From assembly GCF_021462225.1 (NCBI RefSeq), contig NC_061818.1, positions 14,481,276 through 14,545,275 on the forward strand: a stretch of 64,000 nt of DNA, read 5' to 3'. The position numbers were made by a program, and so were the translations under genes. The notes below the pieces were generated by a model. That model searched no databases and had not been told where the DNA came from. It was given only the letters and a program-made list of their open reading frames with translations. Source of the stretch: Girardinichthys multiradiatus. Taxonomy: Eukaryota > Chordata > Actinopteri > Cyprinodontiformes > Goodeidae. Positions 22,308-36,938 of the stretch are shown here, piece after piece; position 1 is the first letter of the stretch, and every line of letters begins with the position of its first letter.

Positions 22308-25300
22308 TCAGTGGTCCAGGCTGTTCCCCAGCTTCTGTCCCTCTTGCAGAGCAGCCATGGCCAACCTCAAGTGCTCCTTCAGACTCTGAATCTCGCGCTC
22401 ATTCCGACCTTTCATCCCGTTCAGCTCTCCGTGCACCTCTGCATACCGCTCACAGGCCAGCTGCTTTTCCTGCAGGAGGAAAAACACAGCTTCATCTTTC
22501 ACACCACCGAGTTCAGAGAGCTCTCTTTACATTATATCCCCAACAAAACAGACCTGTGCTTTTTAAATTACAGGTGTTTTCTGTCTTTGTAGTTTGATGC
22601 ACTGTCATTTGTACATCTAGTTTCCAACATTTCACCACATCTGTTTCCAAGTTTAACATTCTGCATTATCCCTCCATTCAAAGACTTATATATATAAATA
22701 CAATACTTGTGACAGATAAACCAAGGCACAGTACCATGTTTAGAAATTGGAGCTCATTCCTAAGGCAGCTGATCTCCTTGTGAAGATACTGTATCTCGTT
22801 ATCTTTCATTCTGAGGAGAACCTGGAAGAAAAACAGGGGTGGTTTACTTTTTCTTAAAACAAAATCAGATGGCATGCAGGAAATATGTACATCCACAGTT
22901 CTCAAGTCCACCATAAACGACAAGACATAACGTCTAGTTTATGATTTAGCACAAAAGTCCAAATGATGTCATTTCTAAAAAAGGTTGTAACAGGGCACAC
23001 AAGTGGCCCGCCTCTTTTTAAAACATTTTAAATCCAAACATCTAACCATTTGCCCACAGTTTTAATGTTCCTCTGGCACAGAAAACAAAAACTAAAACAG
23101 ATGCATCTCGGTCCAGATGTGAAGGCTTGCATATTTTCACACCTGCAGACCACATGAAGAGTATGGCTGCCAGTGTGGAGGATGCACACAGAAACTACCC
23201 CCACCATCCACTTTCAGTTTCAAAAACAACAGTACCTCTAGTTCACAGGTGATCTTGTCCTTGTTGTCCTCTGAGCCTTTATCTGTGAGGGTGGATCGTG
23301 TAAGACTCATTTCGTCCGTCAAACGGGCCTTTAAGTCCTGAGGAACCAAATACATTTTTTAAACATGTTTCTGTGGCCGCAGAGGAGCAGATAGTAGATT
23401 TGCAAGAGTTAAAAAGTGGTTTTCCATTTTTTGAAGAATACAATGTGGCATGCATTAGTATTCAGACTTTAGCAGCACAACATTGAGACGTTTAATTTTT
23501 ATGATACTATTGTTAAAATTACAATAAATCCACTTTTTACTGATACTTTTCTTACCATTACATAATGCCCACACCTTTCTCCTTTAGCTTTATGCTGTGT
23601 GAATACCTGCTTACTTGAAATATAAGATCCTACCAAATACTGCATCCAAGCAGTCTTTTGAGAGTGCAACATTCCACACAATGTTATTGCGACAACAGCT
23701 GTGATTCACTACATTGTAAAGCTCAAATTCAAACCCTCCGAGTCAATACTTTGAGTTTATTTTCATCTCTGCTGTAAAGCGGATCACTTTACCACAGTCA
23801 GCTACTAACTCACCACGTTCTCCTTCTTCAGCTGCTCCATGTCTCTCTCTTTGTGGCCGACTTCCCGTTCTCTCTCAGTGTTTCTCTGCTCAGCTCGGTG
23901 TAGCTCCAGACACTTTTGAGAATAGCGCTCAGACAGGCCGGCCAGCTCCCTCTGCAAGGCCTGAGTTTCAGCCCTGCAACATAAGGTGAGTAACAAAGAA
24001 AAACAGACAAATGTGTCATATAAAGCTTATTTCACAGTATACACATTGGAAGCTGATCATCCTATTAAGTAAGAACCAAAATCCTGCTTTCTGGGAAATA
24101 CTTAATTCCATTAAATCAATTAACACTTAGAAATAATCTGCTTGAGGAATACTAATAAATAACAGCAATACTCTTTGTGTTTGTCTATTTCTGTCCCTCA
24201 AGCATTTCCTGTAGATGTAAAAACATCTCTGCATCTTGCAACCAATGACCACAAAAAGAGGAAGAGCATGCACAGTTGAAAAATGTTCAGCAGTTAAAAC
24301 AAAGCCCTAAAATGAGGGTCTTTCTGTGTGAAATGCCACCTTGAAGACTGCTAAGAAAATCTTATCTATAACTAAATTCTTCTACATTCCTTAGGAGCCT
24401 AACAGGGCCTAGTGGCCACTTTACTAATGGGCCTACTTTAACAAGGAGGGACTGTTGTACAAGTTCAGCTTTATTTCACAAAAAAAGCTGCTGGGGCCCA
24501 CCAGCTCCGACCTAAACGAAGCACCACTATCAAAATAACAACTGAATATTTTATCAGGAGTAAATATATATTTATGATGTAGTTATGAAGAACAGGTATG
24601 TTAAGATTAAAATAAACACGCGGTGTAATTAGGTTCCACTGGGAAAGGATGGAGGGCATCCGTCTCTTCGGCAGGAGCTAATATTAAGTTCCTTACTGTT
24701 GTTGGGCTTGCAGAGTCTTCGAGTCTATCGCTCCACTGTTCAGCCTCTTGAACATCTCCACCTCTCTCTCCAGCTCCTCTTTATGCTTCTTCTTCAAAGC
24801 TTCCATCACTACAACACAAATACAGGCTTAAGATGTGTTATAATTGTCACTTGGAATTTCATGACAATCGGTATGTCCACAATTTTTTTATACTAAAATT
24901 CAAAGCGACAAGTCATCCACTTTTGCACTGATCAAAGTGTAACATTGACTGGATCTCTCACTATGACTATTAACAGTTTCATTCTAGTTGTTTTACATGG
25001 CCTTGAACCAAACGGTCACATTTTCACATTGTTTTCAATCATTATGATAGATTTGTCTTCTTCTGCTCTTTCATTCTGCTGTAAATGTCACTCCCGCCAT
25101 GTTTTTATTTCCTACAAGGCAAAATGTCTCATGTACAGTGCCTTAGAAAAATATTCATACCTCTTGAACCTTTTTTACATATGACCATACAACTACAAAC
25201 TTGATTGTGTTTTAATGGGACGCCAAATGAATCAAATGAATGGCTAGTTACCAGAGCTCTGCAGAGCTGAATGACGTGCTGATGAGAAAATCCAGACATT

Positions 25301-28300
25301 TGATTCAGGGACGTTGCAGCAGCGATGCATCTACAAGCTGAACAACAGCAGCTCTGGAGGATGTGCATTTAATCCCTTTTCTCTTTAAAAGGCTTCAAAT
25401 AATAATCTACTGCAACCAAATGCCTTCAGAAGTCAGCAAGCTAGAATCTGTTGATAGGACCAACAGGATCTGGTCAGATGAGACCAAAATCAAACTCTGT
25501 GTAAAACCAACGGGAAAACCGATGGAGCTAAATACACAACACTGTAAAAAAAAAAAACCTGTCGGAGGCTGCAAAATAAATAAGACTGTGGTGGAGGTTC
25601 ACCTTCAGCAGGAAAACAACCCTAAACATCTAGCCAGAGCCACAACAGATTGGTCAGGATCAAAGTATGCTTATTTGTTAGAATGGCCCAGTCAAAGTCC
25701 GGACCTAAAGCAAATTGCTGATATGTGGCAAGACGATGGAAACTGATCTAGTGACGCTCTCCGTCAATCCTACTGAGCTTGAAATTTCAGCCTTTAGATG
25801 TGCAAAGCTGCTAGACATACAACTGGATGTCCAACAACAGGTGGCTCTACAAAAAATTGAAAATGTGAAAAGGTTCAAGGGGTATGAGGCGCCCTGTAAA
25901 AGCGAACATTAACCAGAAGCCGCTCAGTCTCCAAATACCGTAAGACGTGTGATGCAATCACTTCTGTCAGCATCTGTGTTTTAATTTTGGTTGTTGAAAA
26001 AACTAAAATGTCAGAATGTGAGATCTCATGGTAAGTTGCTGCTCGGCAAGGGAATGATAGAAGAATACAAAGAAGTATTCACTGAGTTATACTTTTTCAA
26101 AGAAATATATATGTTTGCTATATTTAAATATACAACATACCGATGTTATCAATTATTAATCATACACGTACAAACTAAGCTTTACAGTAAAAAATGGTTT
26201 CAGCTTTATCTGCAGTTATTTCAAATAAAAGGTATTATTGTATTAAATGTTAAAAATGTGATGTCTCCATCTGACAAAGTTGGTCTTTGTAATTTAAATA
26301 AACCTTTAATAATTCAGAGAAACTATAGCAAACCTCACAGCATAATGCGCTCACTTGCAAACCCACTGATATTTTGAAGCCGACTGACTGACCTCGTGCC
26401 GTGTCCTGGGTCTCCTCCAGCAGCAGCCGCTCCTTCTCCATCTCCAGTTCCTTAATCCGGCGGCCATGCTGCCTCTGCAGCTCCTCCAGCGCATGTCTAT
26501 GAGCATGCTCCATGGCCGCCAGGCTGCGGCTGCAGGGTGCCTCAGGACCGCAGTTACCACGCACACCTTCTCCCCTTCCCCCTCCTCCCCCCTGTTGTAT
26601 TTTGTCCAGCTGTTGCCTCAGTGACGCCACCTGAGAGAAGGTAAAAATGGAGGTAAAGCCAGCTGATTGACACCAAAGCTGCCTCCATTTTACATGTAGA
26701 CAGAAGCATGTCTGAGCAACAAAAATATTCAAGCTTAGAAACACATCACAGCACACAAAAACGGAGCAGACTGGCTTTTCAGAAGTATTTTCCACATTAC
26801 TTCCTCAGTACTTCTTAGACTAGTCATTAATTTATATATTTACATTTTATTTAAGATGGAAAACACTGCTGAAAGTAATGTGTAAGTCAGAAAGAAGCAA
26901 AAAGTGTAAAACGCTTGAAAAAAAGAAAAGCTTTACTTCATTTATGTAGATGAAGTTAATTTGCACTTTAGTATCTTTGCAAATTACAGAATCATCTCCA
27001 CACACTACCTCCCTCTGCAGCGCCTCGTTGGCTGACTGGCTAGAGGTCCGCGGTCTCATCGATGATAAGGAGCTCATGTCCTTTAACGGCATCCGTTCAA
27101 ACTCAGACCACTTTTTCTCTATTTCTTCCTCCAGGTGTACCCTCTGGTTCGATCCCACACCCGTGCCCTTCCGGGACAGGATGGCTTCCCACTGGCTGCT
27201 CATGCTCCTCTCCTCCTGCCATTGGCTATGCTCTCGCCCCTGCCCCTCTCCTGCTTCTCTCTGACTGGACGGGAGAGGGCCAGAGGAGGTGGGAACAGGA
27301 GAGAGTTCTACATAGTCGAACTTTCGTTCAGCAGGATGTGCCGAGCGCGGAGCCTCTGGCTGGGAGTCGACATGACGTGATGATGGGTGACGGGAAGATG
27401 GCAAAAAACGTTTATGAGAGTTTTCTTTGTCGCTGTTGTTGTCAGGTAATCTATTGAAGGAAAAAGTACAAATTAAAGAACACTAAGATTGCAATTCCTT
27501 GTTTTTTAACGACAAAGTTAAAGTTTATGAGTTGAAGTTTTATAATAAGGTTGATGGTAAAACACTGATGCAACAGGTACAGCTTTAACAGTATTCATTC
27601 ACCTCCAACTTTAACATTTTGTCACGCTACGACGACAACCTCACCAGCCACAATACAGTATATACTGATTTAGTTTACTTTTATGAATAAAAATCTGAAA
27701 ATTACCTGCATTTGTACTCAGTACCTCTGAGTCAATACCTTATAGAATCAACTTTTGCTACTATTACTGTACATCTGCGAGACTTGAGGGTCATGTCTGT
27801 AACAGCTTTGCACAACTGCAGACATTTTTGGCCAACCTTTGCAAAATACCTCAAGCTCAGTCTGACTGGATGAAGAGCATCTGAAGATTAATTGCAAAGT
27901 TTCTGACACATTTTCAACTTTGCTGAAGCCATCCTGACACATGAATGTGTTTAGACCTAACCCCCATTGTAGATCTGACTGTATGTTCAGATTTGTTTTC
28001 CTGCAGCAAGGTGACCCTCCACCACATTTTTGATTGTTTGAAGATTTTTCCCACAATTTAGCCATATCCATTTTCTAAAAGTCTGATCCGTTCCCCATCC
28101 CTGGTGAAGAAAGGCATCTCCACAGCATGATGCTGCCACCACCATGTTTCAATGTGAGAACAGTGTGTTCAGGGTGATGTGCAGTGTTATTTTTATGCCA
28201 CATATAGCACATTTCATGTAAATGAAAAACTTGAATTTTGGCCTCATCCAACCCGAGCACCTTTCACAAATGCTTTGTCACCTCAAGGCTTGTTACTGGC

Positions 28301-31300
28301 TACAGGACTTCCTATGTCTTTCCTCCTGCACCTATTCCACATTTGTTGAGTGCACAACATCCTCGGGTCAACTTGGTCATTTGCCAATTTGCAGCCAATT
28401 TTGTAACCTAAGTACAAAGTATTTAATTACACATTAGTTTATCTTTTATTGTATTTAAGTATTTTCATGAATGAAGCAGAAGTGGCCACTTAATTAAATT
28501 GAATATCATTGTCTGAAAACATTGTTTAGCTTAGTTATGAAATATAAGAAATATGAAAAAATGATGGCCCCACATCAAGCCAAAATAAATTGATGTTGTG
28601 TTCACCAGTTCTGCATGTACTTACTGCGTGAGGTCAGGAGAGCTGCTGGGCTGGATAGACTTCTTTAAAACCTCTATCCAGTTTCGCCTGATCCCAGCTG
28701 TCATGGCAGACAGTGTGAAAACAGCCTCCCGTGTCTGCGGCACAAGAAGGAAAAACCAAACAGGTTAAACAAATGAAGGATACAGGCGTGGGATGAGATG
28801 GAGGTGATAAACGTAAAAAGACGGGACTAAATAAGGCGCTGAAATAAGGCAATATAGAAAATGGTGCAAAAGTGGAAGAAAGCTTTAGTCCAAGTTAATT
28901 AAGACAGTTTAAAGAGGAGAACAGGGAAAACAGATGCATGCAGTATTAAGGAGGGTTTGACCAGTGACGAAGACTTTCACCTGGATCTGAAACCCATAGT
29001 TCTTCTCCACATCGAACTCAGACACATTCAGACAAGATTTCAGGTCAATCTCTCCATCCAAGTCATCTTTCTGCGCAGGGAAACAGTTTCTTTAGTCAAA
29101 CTAAACCATATTTATTTGCTCCTAAATGCTATTTGCAAACATTTGGAACTGGCATAAAAATTTTCTCATTAACAAAATAAAAACATGCCTCCTCCGCAGT
29201 TGAGTCTCTGTAATATTTCATTCCAGCATCTGTCAAAACAAACCAGTGCTTCTTCCACTAAAGATAAAAGAAAAAAAAAAAAAACCACACAAAGATTACT
29301 TGAGAATTAAGAAACTGTAAGTAACAAAACACTAAAATAACTGGAAATCCGGTTAGAAAAAGCGAGAAACTCCATCATTTACATGAAAATTCTTAACAGC
29401 AACAAGTCAAAGAGGAAAATCTCACCTCTCCAAAGTTGTCTAGTTTTGACATCCATCCCTTTTTGAAGTTCAAGAGGTCAGGCTGCCAAGAGGAGGGCAC
29501 ATTGTCAGTTTTAGTTTAAAAGCTCGAGATGAACAGTTGGAAGGAAGGAAATCTGTGATGTCTTTGTATGTCAGCACCATTCATGTGATCAGCCACGCAT
29601 TAAAGAGCAGGTCTGAGTAGATTTTACACATAAAGAAACAAAAAGGCAATAGAAGGAGGAAAGAGGAGAACACAAAGAGAAATATGAGCCCATATCAAAG
29701 GACGCTGCATGCTCAATGCATCCACACCCCTACGTGTTTATTCCATTATTGTAGTAAAACATAACAGATAAATGCTGCTGAATTACTGTGGCACAAAGGA
29801 CGCTAACTAGTTTCCACTCAAGCTGCTGAAAGCTGACCCTAGAAGGTCTTTTTAAACAAAAATAGTCCGTGTTTAACTTTATACACTTAACATGGTGGTA
29901 AAACAAGTGTGCACCATAATCAGGTCAAAGAGCCTAAAACTGCAAACACATTCGAAAGGTTTCACATCAGTGTGATGTTTACTAAACAGGCTGCTGCTCT
30001 TCTGCACTGCAGCAGCCATGCTTCTGTTCTCCACCTGGGTACAGGAAGAGAAAACGTGTGCAAAATAACCTCAAAGAAGCCACCATTCCAGATTAAGATT
30101 AGGTAACATCCATTCCTCCCTCTCCTTATCTCTCTCTAACTCGCATGAACATTCCTCAATTCAAACCTTTGGCTCATGTTGTTCACACTCCCATGTCTTT
30201 ATCTTCTTTACTTCAACTCCTTTTTGATAATTTTATTCTCATCTTAGAACCATTTGTTCTGTTTCTATTGGTTTGTCCTCCTGCTGCAATCTACAATGCC
30301 TAGCAAAAAGATTTGCAAATCTCAAACTTTCTTTTACGTTTTCTCACATTTTGAAAAACTTGTGTGTATTTTGGGGGGATTTTATTTGATAGACAAAAAC
30401 AATGATGTTCATAATAATGAAGTGGAAATAAAATTATACAGGAATTTTAAATAAAAGTTTAAAAAAGGTGTACTGTTCTTTTGTATTCAGGATTATATTT
30501 AGGGGTATTAGAGTAAGTAATACCCCTAAATATAATCCAGTTCAACCTTTCGAAGGCAACTAGTGAGTAAAAAGAATAGTGGACAAAGCAAACGTTTAGA
30601 CGAGCGTCCTCTGGTCAGATGAGACTATAACTGAACTTCTTGGACAACATGCCGAATTCTAATAGTGGAAGAAAACAAACACTGCACATGAACACACCAT
30701 CCCCATAATGAAGCATGGTAGGGGCAGCATCATGATGTGGGAATGCTTTTCTTTACCAGGGAAAGGGAAGCTGGTCAGAGTTAATGTAAATGTTGCCAAA
30801 TCTAAATGGAGCAAGGTACAAGGCAATCCTGTAAGAAAACTCGTTAGAGGCTGAGGTGGAAGGACGAGCCTAAACATACAACCAGAGCGACAACAGAATG
30901 GTTTAGATCAGAGATTCTCAACCTTGGTCCTCACAGCACAATGTCCAGTATATTTTAGGGGCTTCCCTGCTGCCACACACCTGACTCAAAAGGTACGTCT
31001 CAAAAGATTTTAGTATAATGAAGGAATTGAATATTGTTTGTCACTTACTTTTGGATTCTGTTGTCTGTGAGCCATAATCATCAAGATTACAAGAAATAAA
31101 GGCTTGAAACATTTCACGCCATGTGAAATGAATCTATGTGACTTTCACTTCCTGAAACAAGTGACAAAAAAATATTTAACCTTTTCGTGATATTCTAATA
31201 TTTTTACGTAACTTATTTTTATGCTCCTGTAAATAAATGTGTGATTAACAGCCTTCTGCAACAGTTGATGGCCTGCTGAGGAGGTAATGCAGCGAATTGA

Positions 31301-34300
31301 ATCTGAAACGTGTCGGACAATGGGCCTTGAGGACCATTGATGATAAAATACTGGTTTAGATCAAAGAAAATGTATGTGTTAGCAAGGCACAGTAAAAAGC
31401 CCGAAATCTAGCTGAGATTCTCTGGTTAGACCTGTTCACGATGCTCCAGTCGAACTAAAACTTGTTTTTAGATGTATCAAGCTAGCAGAGAGATATCCCA
31501 AAGACTTACGACTGTAACCGCAGAAAACAATGTTTCTTTTTTCTACAAAATATAGAAAAAGACTGGATGAATCTCATCAGACCAGAACAGAGCACTCCTC
31601 TTCCACACATCGGTGTCCCCTGAATCCTTTACCAATTAGGTCACTTCTAAAGGCATTTGGTCGCACTGGATTTTGTGCAACCAATGGGAATCAGATTATG
31701 ACGGTCTAAATATAAATCTATGCCACATCTTTTTCAAATTTTACTGGTAAAAAATAAAAAAATTATAAAAACCATACATTGTTTGCTCTATAAATCAACA
31801 TTATGCACTCCTTGTTTTCCTGTAATCTGGCGAAATGTGAAAACATTTAAAGCCTATTTATATTATTAAAAGGGACTATAACGTCTCTGCATCTTGTCAT
31901 CTATAAATCACAACTTTTGTGTTTTGCATTTCTCCTCTAAATATTCCTATGAACCACAGCACCACCCGGATTTCTTCCCGTTTATGGTAGCCCTTCCATC
32001 TGATTTCCTTTCATCCAAATCAGCAACTGATGACTGCAAAAACACTGTCAAACATATTGTTAGGATGGAAATGAACTTGAATTTAACTTCTCTTCATTAA
32101 TATATGAGTGGGGAATATTTGGAAATCTGAGTCATGATGGCAGAAAATGGCTGCAGGGCAATGAACACCAAGAAGGGAAACCTGAGCTACAGATAAATTA
32201 ATATTTTTCTTGGGGCTCTTTCACTCTCTCTCTCTCAGCAATAAGGTGAAACAACCAACAGGTGCAACTCGTCACATGTCAAACCTCATAAATTAATGTT
32301 GACTTGTCTAAACTTGCCTATATGCAGGGTCATAAAGCTGTGGACCAGGAAACATATTTTAGCAATAACACCAATGGTCATGTGCTTGCAGATCCAACTA
32401 ATATATGAGGAAAAAGCATCAGAAAAGCTTACAGGGACATCATGAACTCTTCCTGACCTTTGTATCCTGTCACTATAAAGGAGTATTGTCTCCACTGCTT
32501 TGTCCGTAAGGCTCAGTTAAATAGGTTACCTCTGAGCACAATGAGAACAGGAGGATCCAAAGGGACAGTTATTGTGATGACAGTTCCTGGATTACTGCAG
32601 GTTGGAGAACCAATACTTCTTGGTTACTACATAAGAAGCAGCTTATCAACTTTTCATTAATGTCTTCCACATCTGTGTGCAAATCGCAGCAATAATAGAG
32701 AAACATGACAGCTTCATATTACACCCTGCTTTTGTGGTTCATCAGTGTTTGCAAGTAGATCAATGAGTAATAGCCTATTTCTTTTACAGAGTCAAGTAGT
32801 AAGTAATCGTCTGGTCATCTACCAGGTCACACTGATTACAACACTCTTTGGTGTGGAAGATGGTACTGCAAGAAGACTTAAAGCTAGCCTTTTTCTGTGA
32901 GGTTTTTAAAAATCAAATGAGATGATGCACACAGGTGTAAGACGCTTGTTAAAAGGAAACTATATTCTACGGAGGCGCTCTACAGGGGGAGAAGTCACCT
33001 GGTAACAGGAAGCGGAAGTATTACATGAAAGTTGCTCTATTTTATCTTTCTGAAGGGTCCAATTCTGTCAGTGAAAAAACATAATGGATTATGTGAAGTC
33101 AGGCTTTGGAAAACTCATAGTTAAGGCAAGGAGTACTAACCACTAGAAATACACACAGAGATAGCTGTAAGTAATGCTAACCACAATCATGATAATCACA
33201 ACTATAAAACGCTAAAGACCATAAAATGTCAACTCTGCAATCACTTTGTATTTGTCTGGAGATATTAGTAAAATCCTTTTTAACTGAAGAGCTGTGACGT
33301 CCGCTCTACTCTTTATGTGAATTATTATTAATCAATCTCAGGAATATTTCTAAAGACCCCTTTATGGTCACAATGGACACAAACATCTTAACATATAACT
33401 GAACAACAGACTTTTCCTAACAAGTATAAAGTTGAACGCAGGTAGTTTTCATTTTAAAATGATGTTCTAAAAAAGGAAAAAAAAAATGATTGTCTTGTAT
33501 TACGGAGCATTTTTATTTTCTGAGACGGGCAAAAAAATTGGTGTGAAGTGTAAAGGAATAAATTAGATATGCTGCCTTTCTTTTTAGCCAAGTCTGAAGT
33601 GGATCGATACCTCTGTTCCATAACCTGGAGGATTTAACGTTATTTTTAGTGATGCAGAGAGAGACAGCTCTTTAGCTTTGGGCTCTTTTTGAGAAATAAT
33701 TTTCTTTCTATGATATAAATATAATATTTTACAGTTAAGACAGTTCAAGCTATCCAGAGAATTGAAAAAATATTTTGTAGTTTATATTTCTTAAACAGAA
33801 ATCTCAATCAGGAGGTCAGAACTTTACAAAACCAGTGACTGAAAATAAGCCACAAAATCTCAAGCTTGAATCTGGGAAAGATGTCACACCTGGGCCGAGA
33901 GGCCGGATCACAGAGGGTTTGCTATTTGTCGTCATCCTTACTGCTATTAAGCAATACAACCAATAACAATCTATTTCTCTTTTCATTTCATCTGTTTGAA
34001 TACTAAAAGAAAATGCTCACAAAGAGCAGTTGTATAGCACTATGTGCCACTAGTTTATTGAGATACAAACCCTCAGAAATGCAAATTCATGTTTTATACT
34101 TGCAGCTTTCAAAACATTTATATGTTTGGCAGCAATATAAAGATACAGAACTCGCGGTTGGCCGGCAACCTCCGGCTTTCCTAGTCAAACTTCTGACTTC
34201 AGGGGGCATTGTTGTAGTATTTTTTACTTGGAAGTCAGGAGATCTGACCTAAAAGTATACATAAAACACACCCAACTTTTTTTTATTGGCTTTGTTGAAA

Positions 34301-36938
34301 ATGGGCCACCAAAATGAAATGCTCTTGTCTCCACAGAACCTAAAACAACATGTTCACAAATAGATGTGTATATATTCATGCCTGTGAATGCTTCATGAAA
34401 TCCAAACTGAGAGAAGTTGAAATAGACTGTTAATCACGGCATCCATTATTGCATTTTCAATGCGTGGCAGCCATATTGGATTTTGTGTTTAGGGTAAGAG
34501 AGAAACACCAGTGTTTAGCTCTAGGAAGATACAACCTTGATTATTTTCCTTTGATTAACAAAAATAAAAAGAACATTTTTCTACTTTGAAACCGAAAAAA
34601 AAAGGAAAAATTACAACTTTAGATGGAGTGCTGTCTTGACAGTATGGTGGTACTTGGCATAAAAAGTTTGAAACCATCGATTGAAAGAGTACGATAAATC
34701 CATTTGCTGGTACAAACTGACCTAGTCAGTATAATAAGCTCAAATAATACTTCAACTACAACCTCAAATCCCTGATGAGTTGAAAAGGAGACCCCGTGGA
34801 TGCAGAGCAGGAGCAAAGAGAAGAGAGAGAAGGAGGAAGTTCAAACCATCTCTTCCGTCGATTATGATGGGCAACGTGAGATCTTTGGGAAACAAGTTGG
34901 ATGAACTCCAAGCCCTACAAAGCATTCCCGGTACTCTGTAATGTAAAAGAGGTGGACTGGCAGTACTTGTGAACAACAGATGGTGTCATCTCTGCAGTCC
35001 AGATATTGAACTGTTCGCAAAACTCCAGAAGACTCAGGTGGAGGCCTCAACAATCTCCTGGATCAAAGACTACCTGACAAACAGACCACAGTTTGTGGAA
35101 GTGGAGGTGGTGAAGATGTATAAATAGCTCGGTGTTCACCTGGACCACAGACTGGAGTGGAGATGCAACTGTGAAGCCATCTACAAGAAGGGACAGAGCA
35201 GACTGTACTTCTTGAGGAAGCTTAGGTCCTTTGGTGTTTGCAGCAAGATGCTGCATATCTTCTATAAGTCTGTTGTGGAGAGTGTGATCTCTTCTGCCAT
35301 CATCTGCTGGGGTAGCAGCATCAGAGCCAGGGACTTAAAAAAGCTCAACAAGCTGATAAAGAAGGCTGGTTCTGTTCTGGGGACTCCTCTGGAACCTCTG
35401 GAGATCATTGTGCAAAGAAGAATGCTTCATAAAATGAAGAACATTATGGAGAAACCTGAGCTTCCTCTTCATGAGACTGTCCTACAACAACAGAGTGTCT
35501 TCAGTCAGAGGCTTCTTCAGATCTGCTGTAAGACGGAGCGCTACAGGAGATCCTTCCTGCCCACAGCCATCAGCATCTACAACGGTTCTTTGAGGAAACC
35601 CTCATAATATGAGCTATAACAACATTTCATTTCCCTTTGAGATTAATAAAGTATTTTTGAATTGAATTGAATAAACAGACATGTTACTATCACAGTGAGT
35701 ATGCAACAGCAGCTTTTGTTCCCACATATGCTCTACTTAGCAACTTACCTAATACCAAAAATTAACTTATTCAATACATAACGTGCTTTTGTAACATAAG
35801 CAGAAACTGTTGCCATATATTGGTTTCCATATAGACCCCTTAAAACATACATAATTTTGAAATGCATTTAATAATTTGATAGGTCTAGTTTTTTTTTTTT
35901 TTTTTTAGGAATTACATATTTTTATCAGGACGCACATGTCTGCACTTTTTCAAAGTTTTGTTTTATGCATTGTTTGATAGTTTATTTAATTCACAATCCT
36001 AGATTCTGAATAGCTATCAACATAAATTACATAATGATTGCCAACTTTTCCTTGTTGTTATCGAACAATTCTTTGATAGCCACAATATTAACTTTATTTT
36101 CTAATAAAGTTTTACTTCTTTCAGATGCCCCTAAAACTGTTTCTAGGCAAAATAAAAAAAAATAAGAAATGATGCCGATTTCTGTGATGAAAATTCAGTT
36201 TTGAGTGACTGCCCTTTAAATGTTTTAATGTAATTTAGGAGTAAATAATTGACCTTAGAATCTTTAATGCTGCTACTTGTTAAACTCTACAATCTTAGAA
36301 CAATATTAAAAGCATTTTATTGCCCTTTCGAATACAATTAATCGTTTTGACCTACAACTTTTTGGAAAATACTGACATCTCTTGTGGTATCTGGTATATA
36401 TCTGGTATAAACAATCTGCGGCACAAAGCTCTATTTCCGACACAACAATGTTGGGCACGTAACGCTTTAAAACTTCAAAAAGGTACGAAATGCCCACCGC
36501 CCATTACTAAAGGCCAGAGGACAACATGGAGCATGTGTCACAGCTGGTCATGAATGCTGTCAGACTGTACGCGCTGTCGGCTAACGACACGTCCTGCAAC
36601 TGTAAACAACTGAAGAGTCAACGGTAGAAACAGAAATGAAAACCCCCAAAACTATTTATCCGCGCCACTTCAACAGATCTGTATTAAAATTTAAATAAGA
36701 CAAACATCGAGAAAGTCTGAACACACCCCTTGTGTCAAACCGAGGCTTACCAGACAAAACGGCTAGCTACCAAACCTTACAGGAACACTAACGTATTTTA
36801 AAAGTTAGCTAAACACGGCTAACTCCAGAGTAAAACTTTTATTTCATATATTTTAATACAGGAAGAAAAGGCAGACAGGAAAACACAAACTGCCTTCGGC
36901 ATACAGACTTGTTTGAAGAGGGTACAACTTACCGTCAT
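22308..36938 (-). CDS. triobp: TRIOBP short (Tara-like) isoform from an internal first exon
   Basis: At 36938-36933 the - strand reads ACC ATG ACG followed by a GTAAG donor. In phase 0 this joins the exon at 29482, giving [13 protein letters not shown], the same start as human TRIOBP-1 (Tara). The remaining exons are shared with the long form. The product is about 544 aa: PH domain at roughly residues 5-105, a linker with FDYVELSPV and [17 protein letters not shown], then an almost continuous coiled coil from about 270 to the end. The PH core reads [20 protein letters not shown], then [17 protein letters not shown] and TAGIRRNW. Its own promoter is expected just upstream (36939-37350). Human short form is 593-652 aa. 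Confidence 0.85.

Larger units (their letters stand above)
30290..31530 (+). mobile_element. Tc1-like transposon split by a hAT-like MITE
   Basis: Starts near CTACAATGCCTAGCAAAAAG. The transposase region appears at 30610-30900 (CCTCTGGTCAGATGAGACTA, GAAGCATGGTAGGGGCAGCA, CATACAACCAGAGCGACAAC). It resumes after the MITE at 31354 with GTTTAGATCAAAGAAAATGT, then GATGTATCAAGCTAGCAGAG near 31471. Removing the MITE and one 8-bp duplicate joins the two halves without a gap. Not coding. Confidence 0.78.

Noticed and set aside
25363..25746. Independent gene encoding a 127-residue protein
   Set aside because: It is a broken Tc1 transposase core inside a larger transposon remnant.
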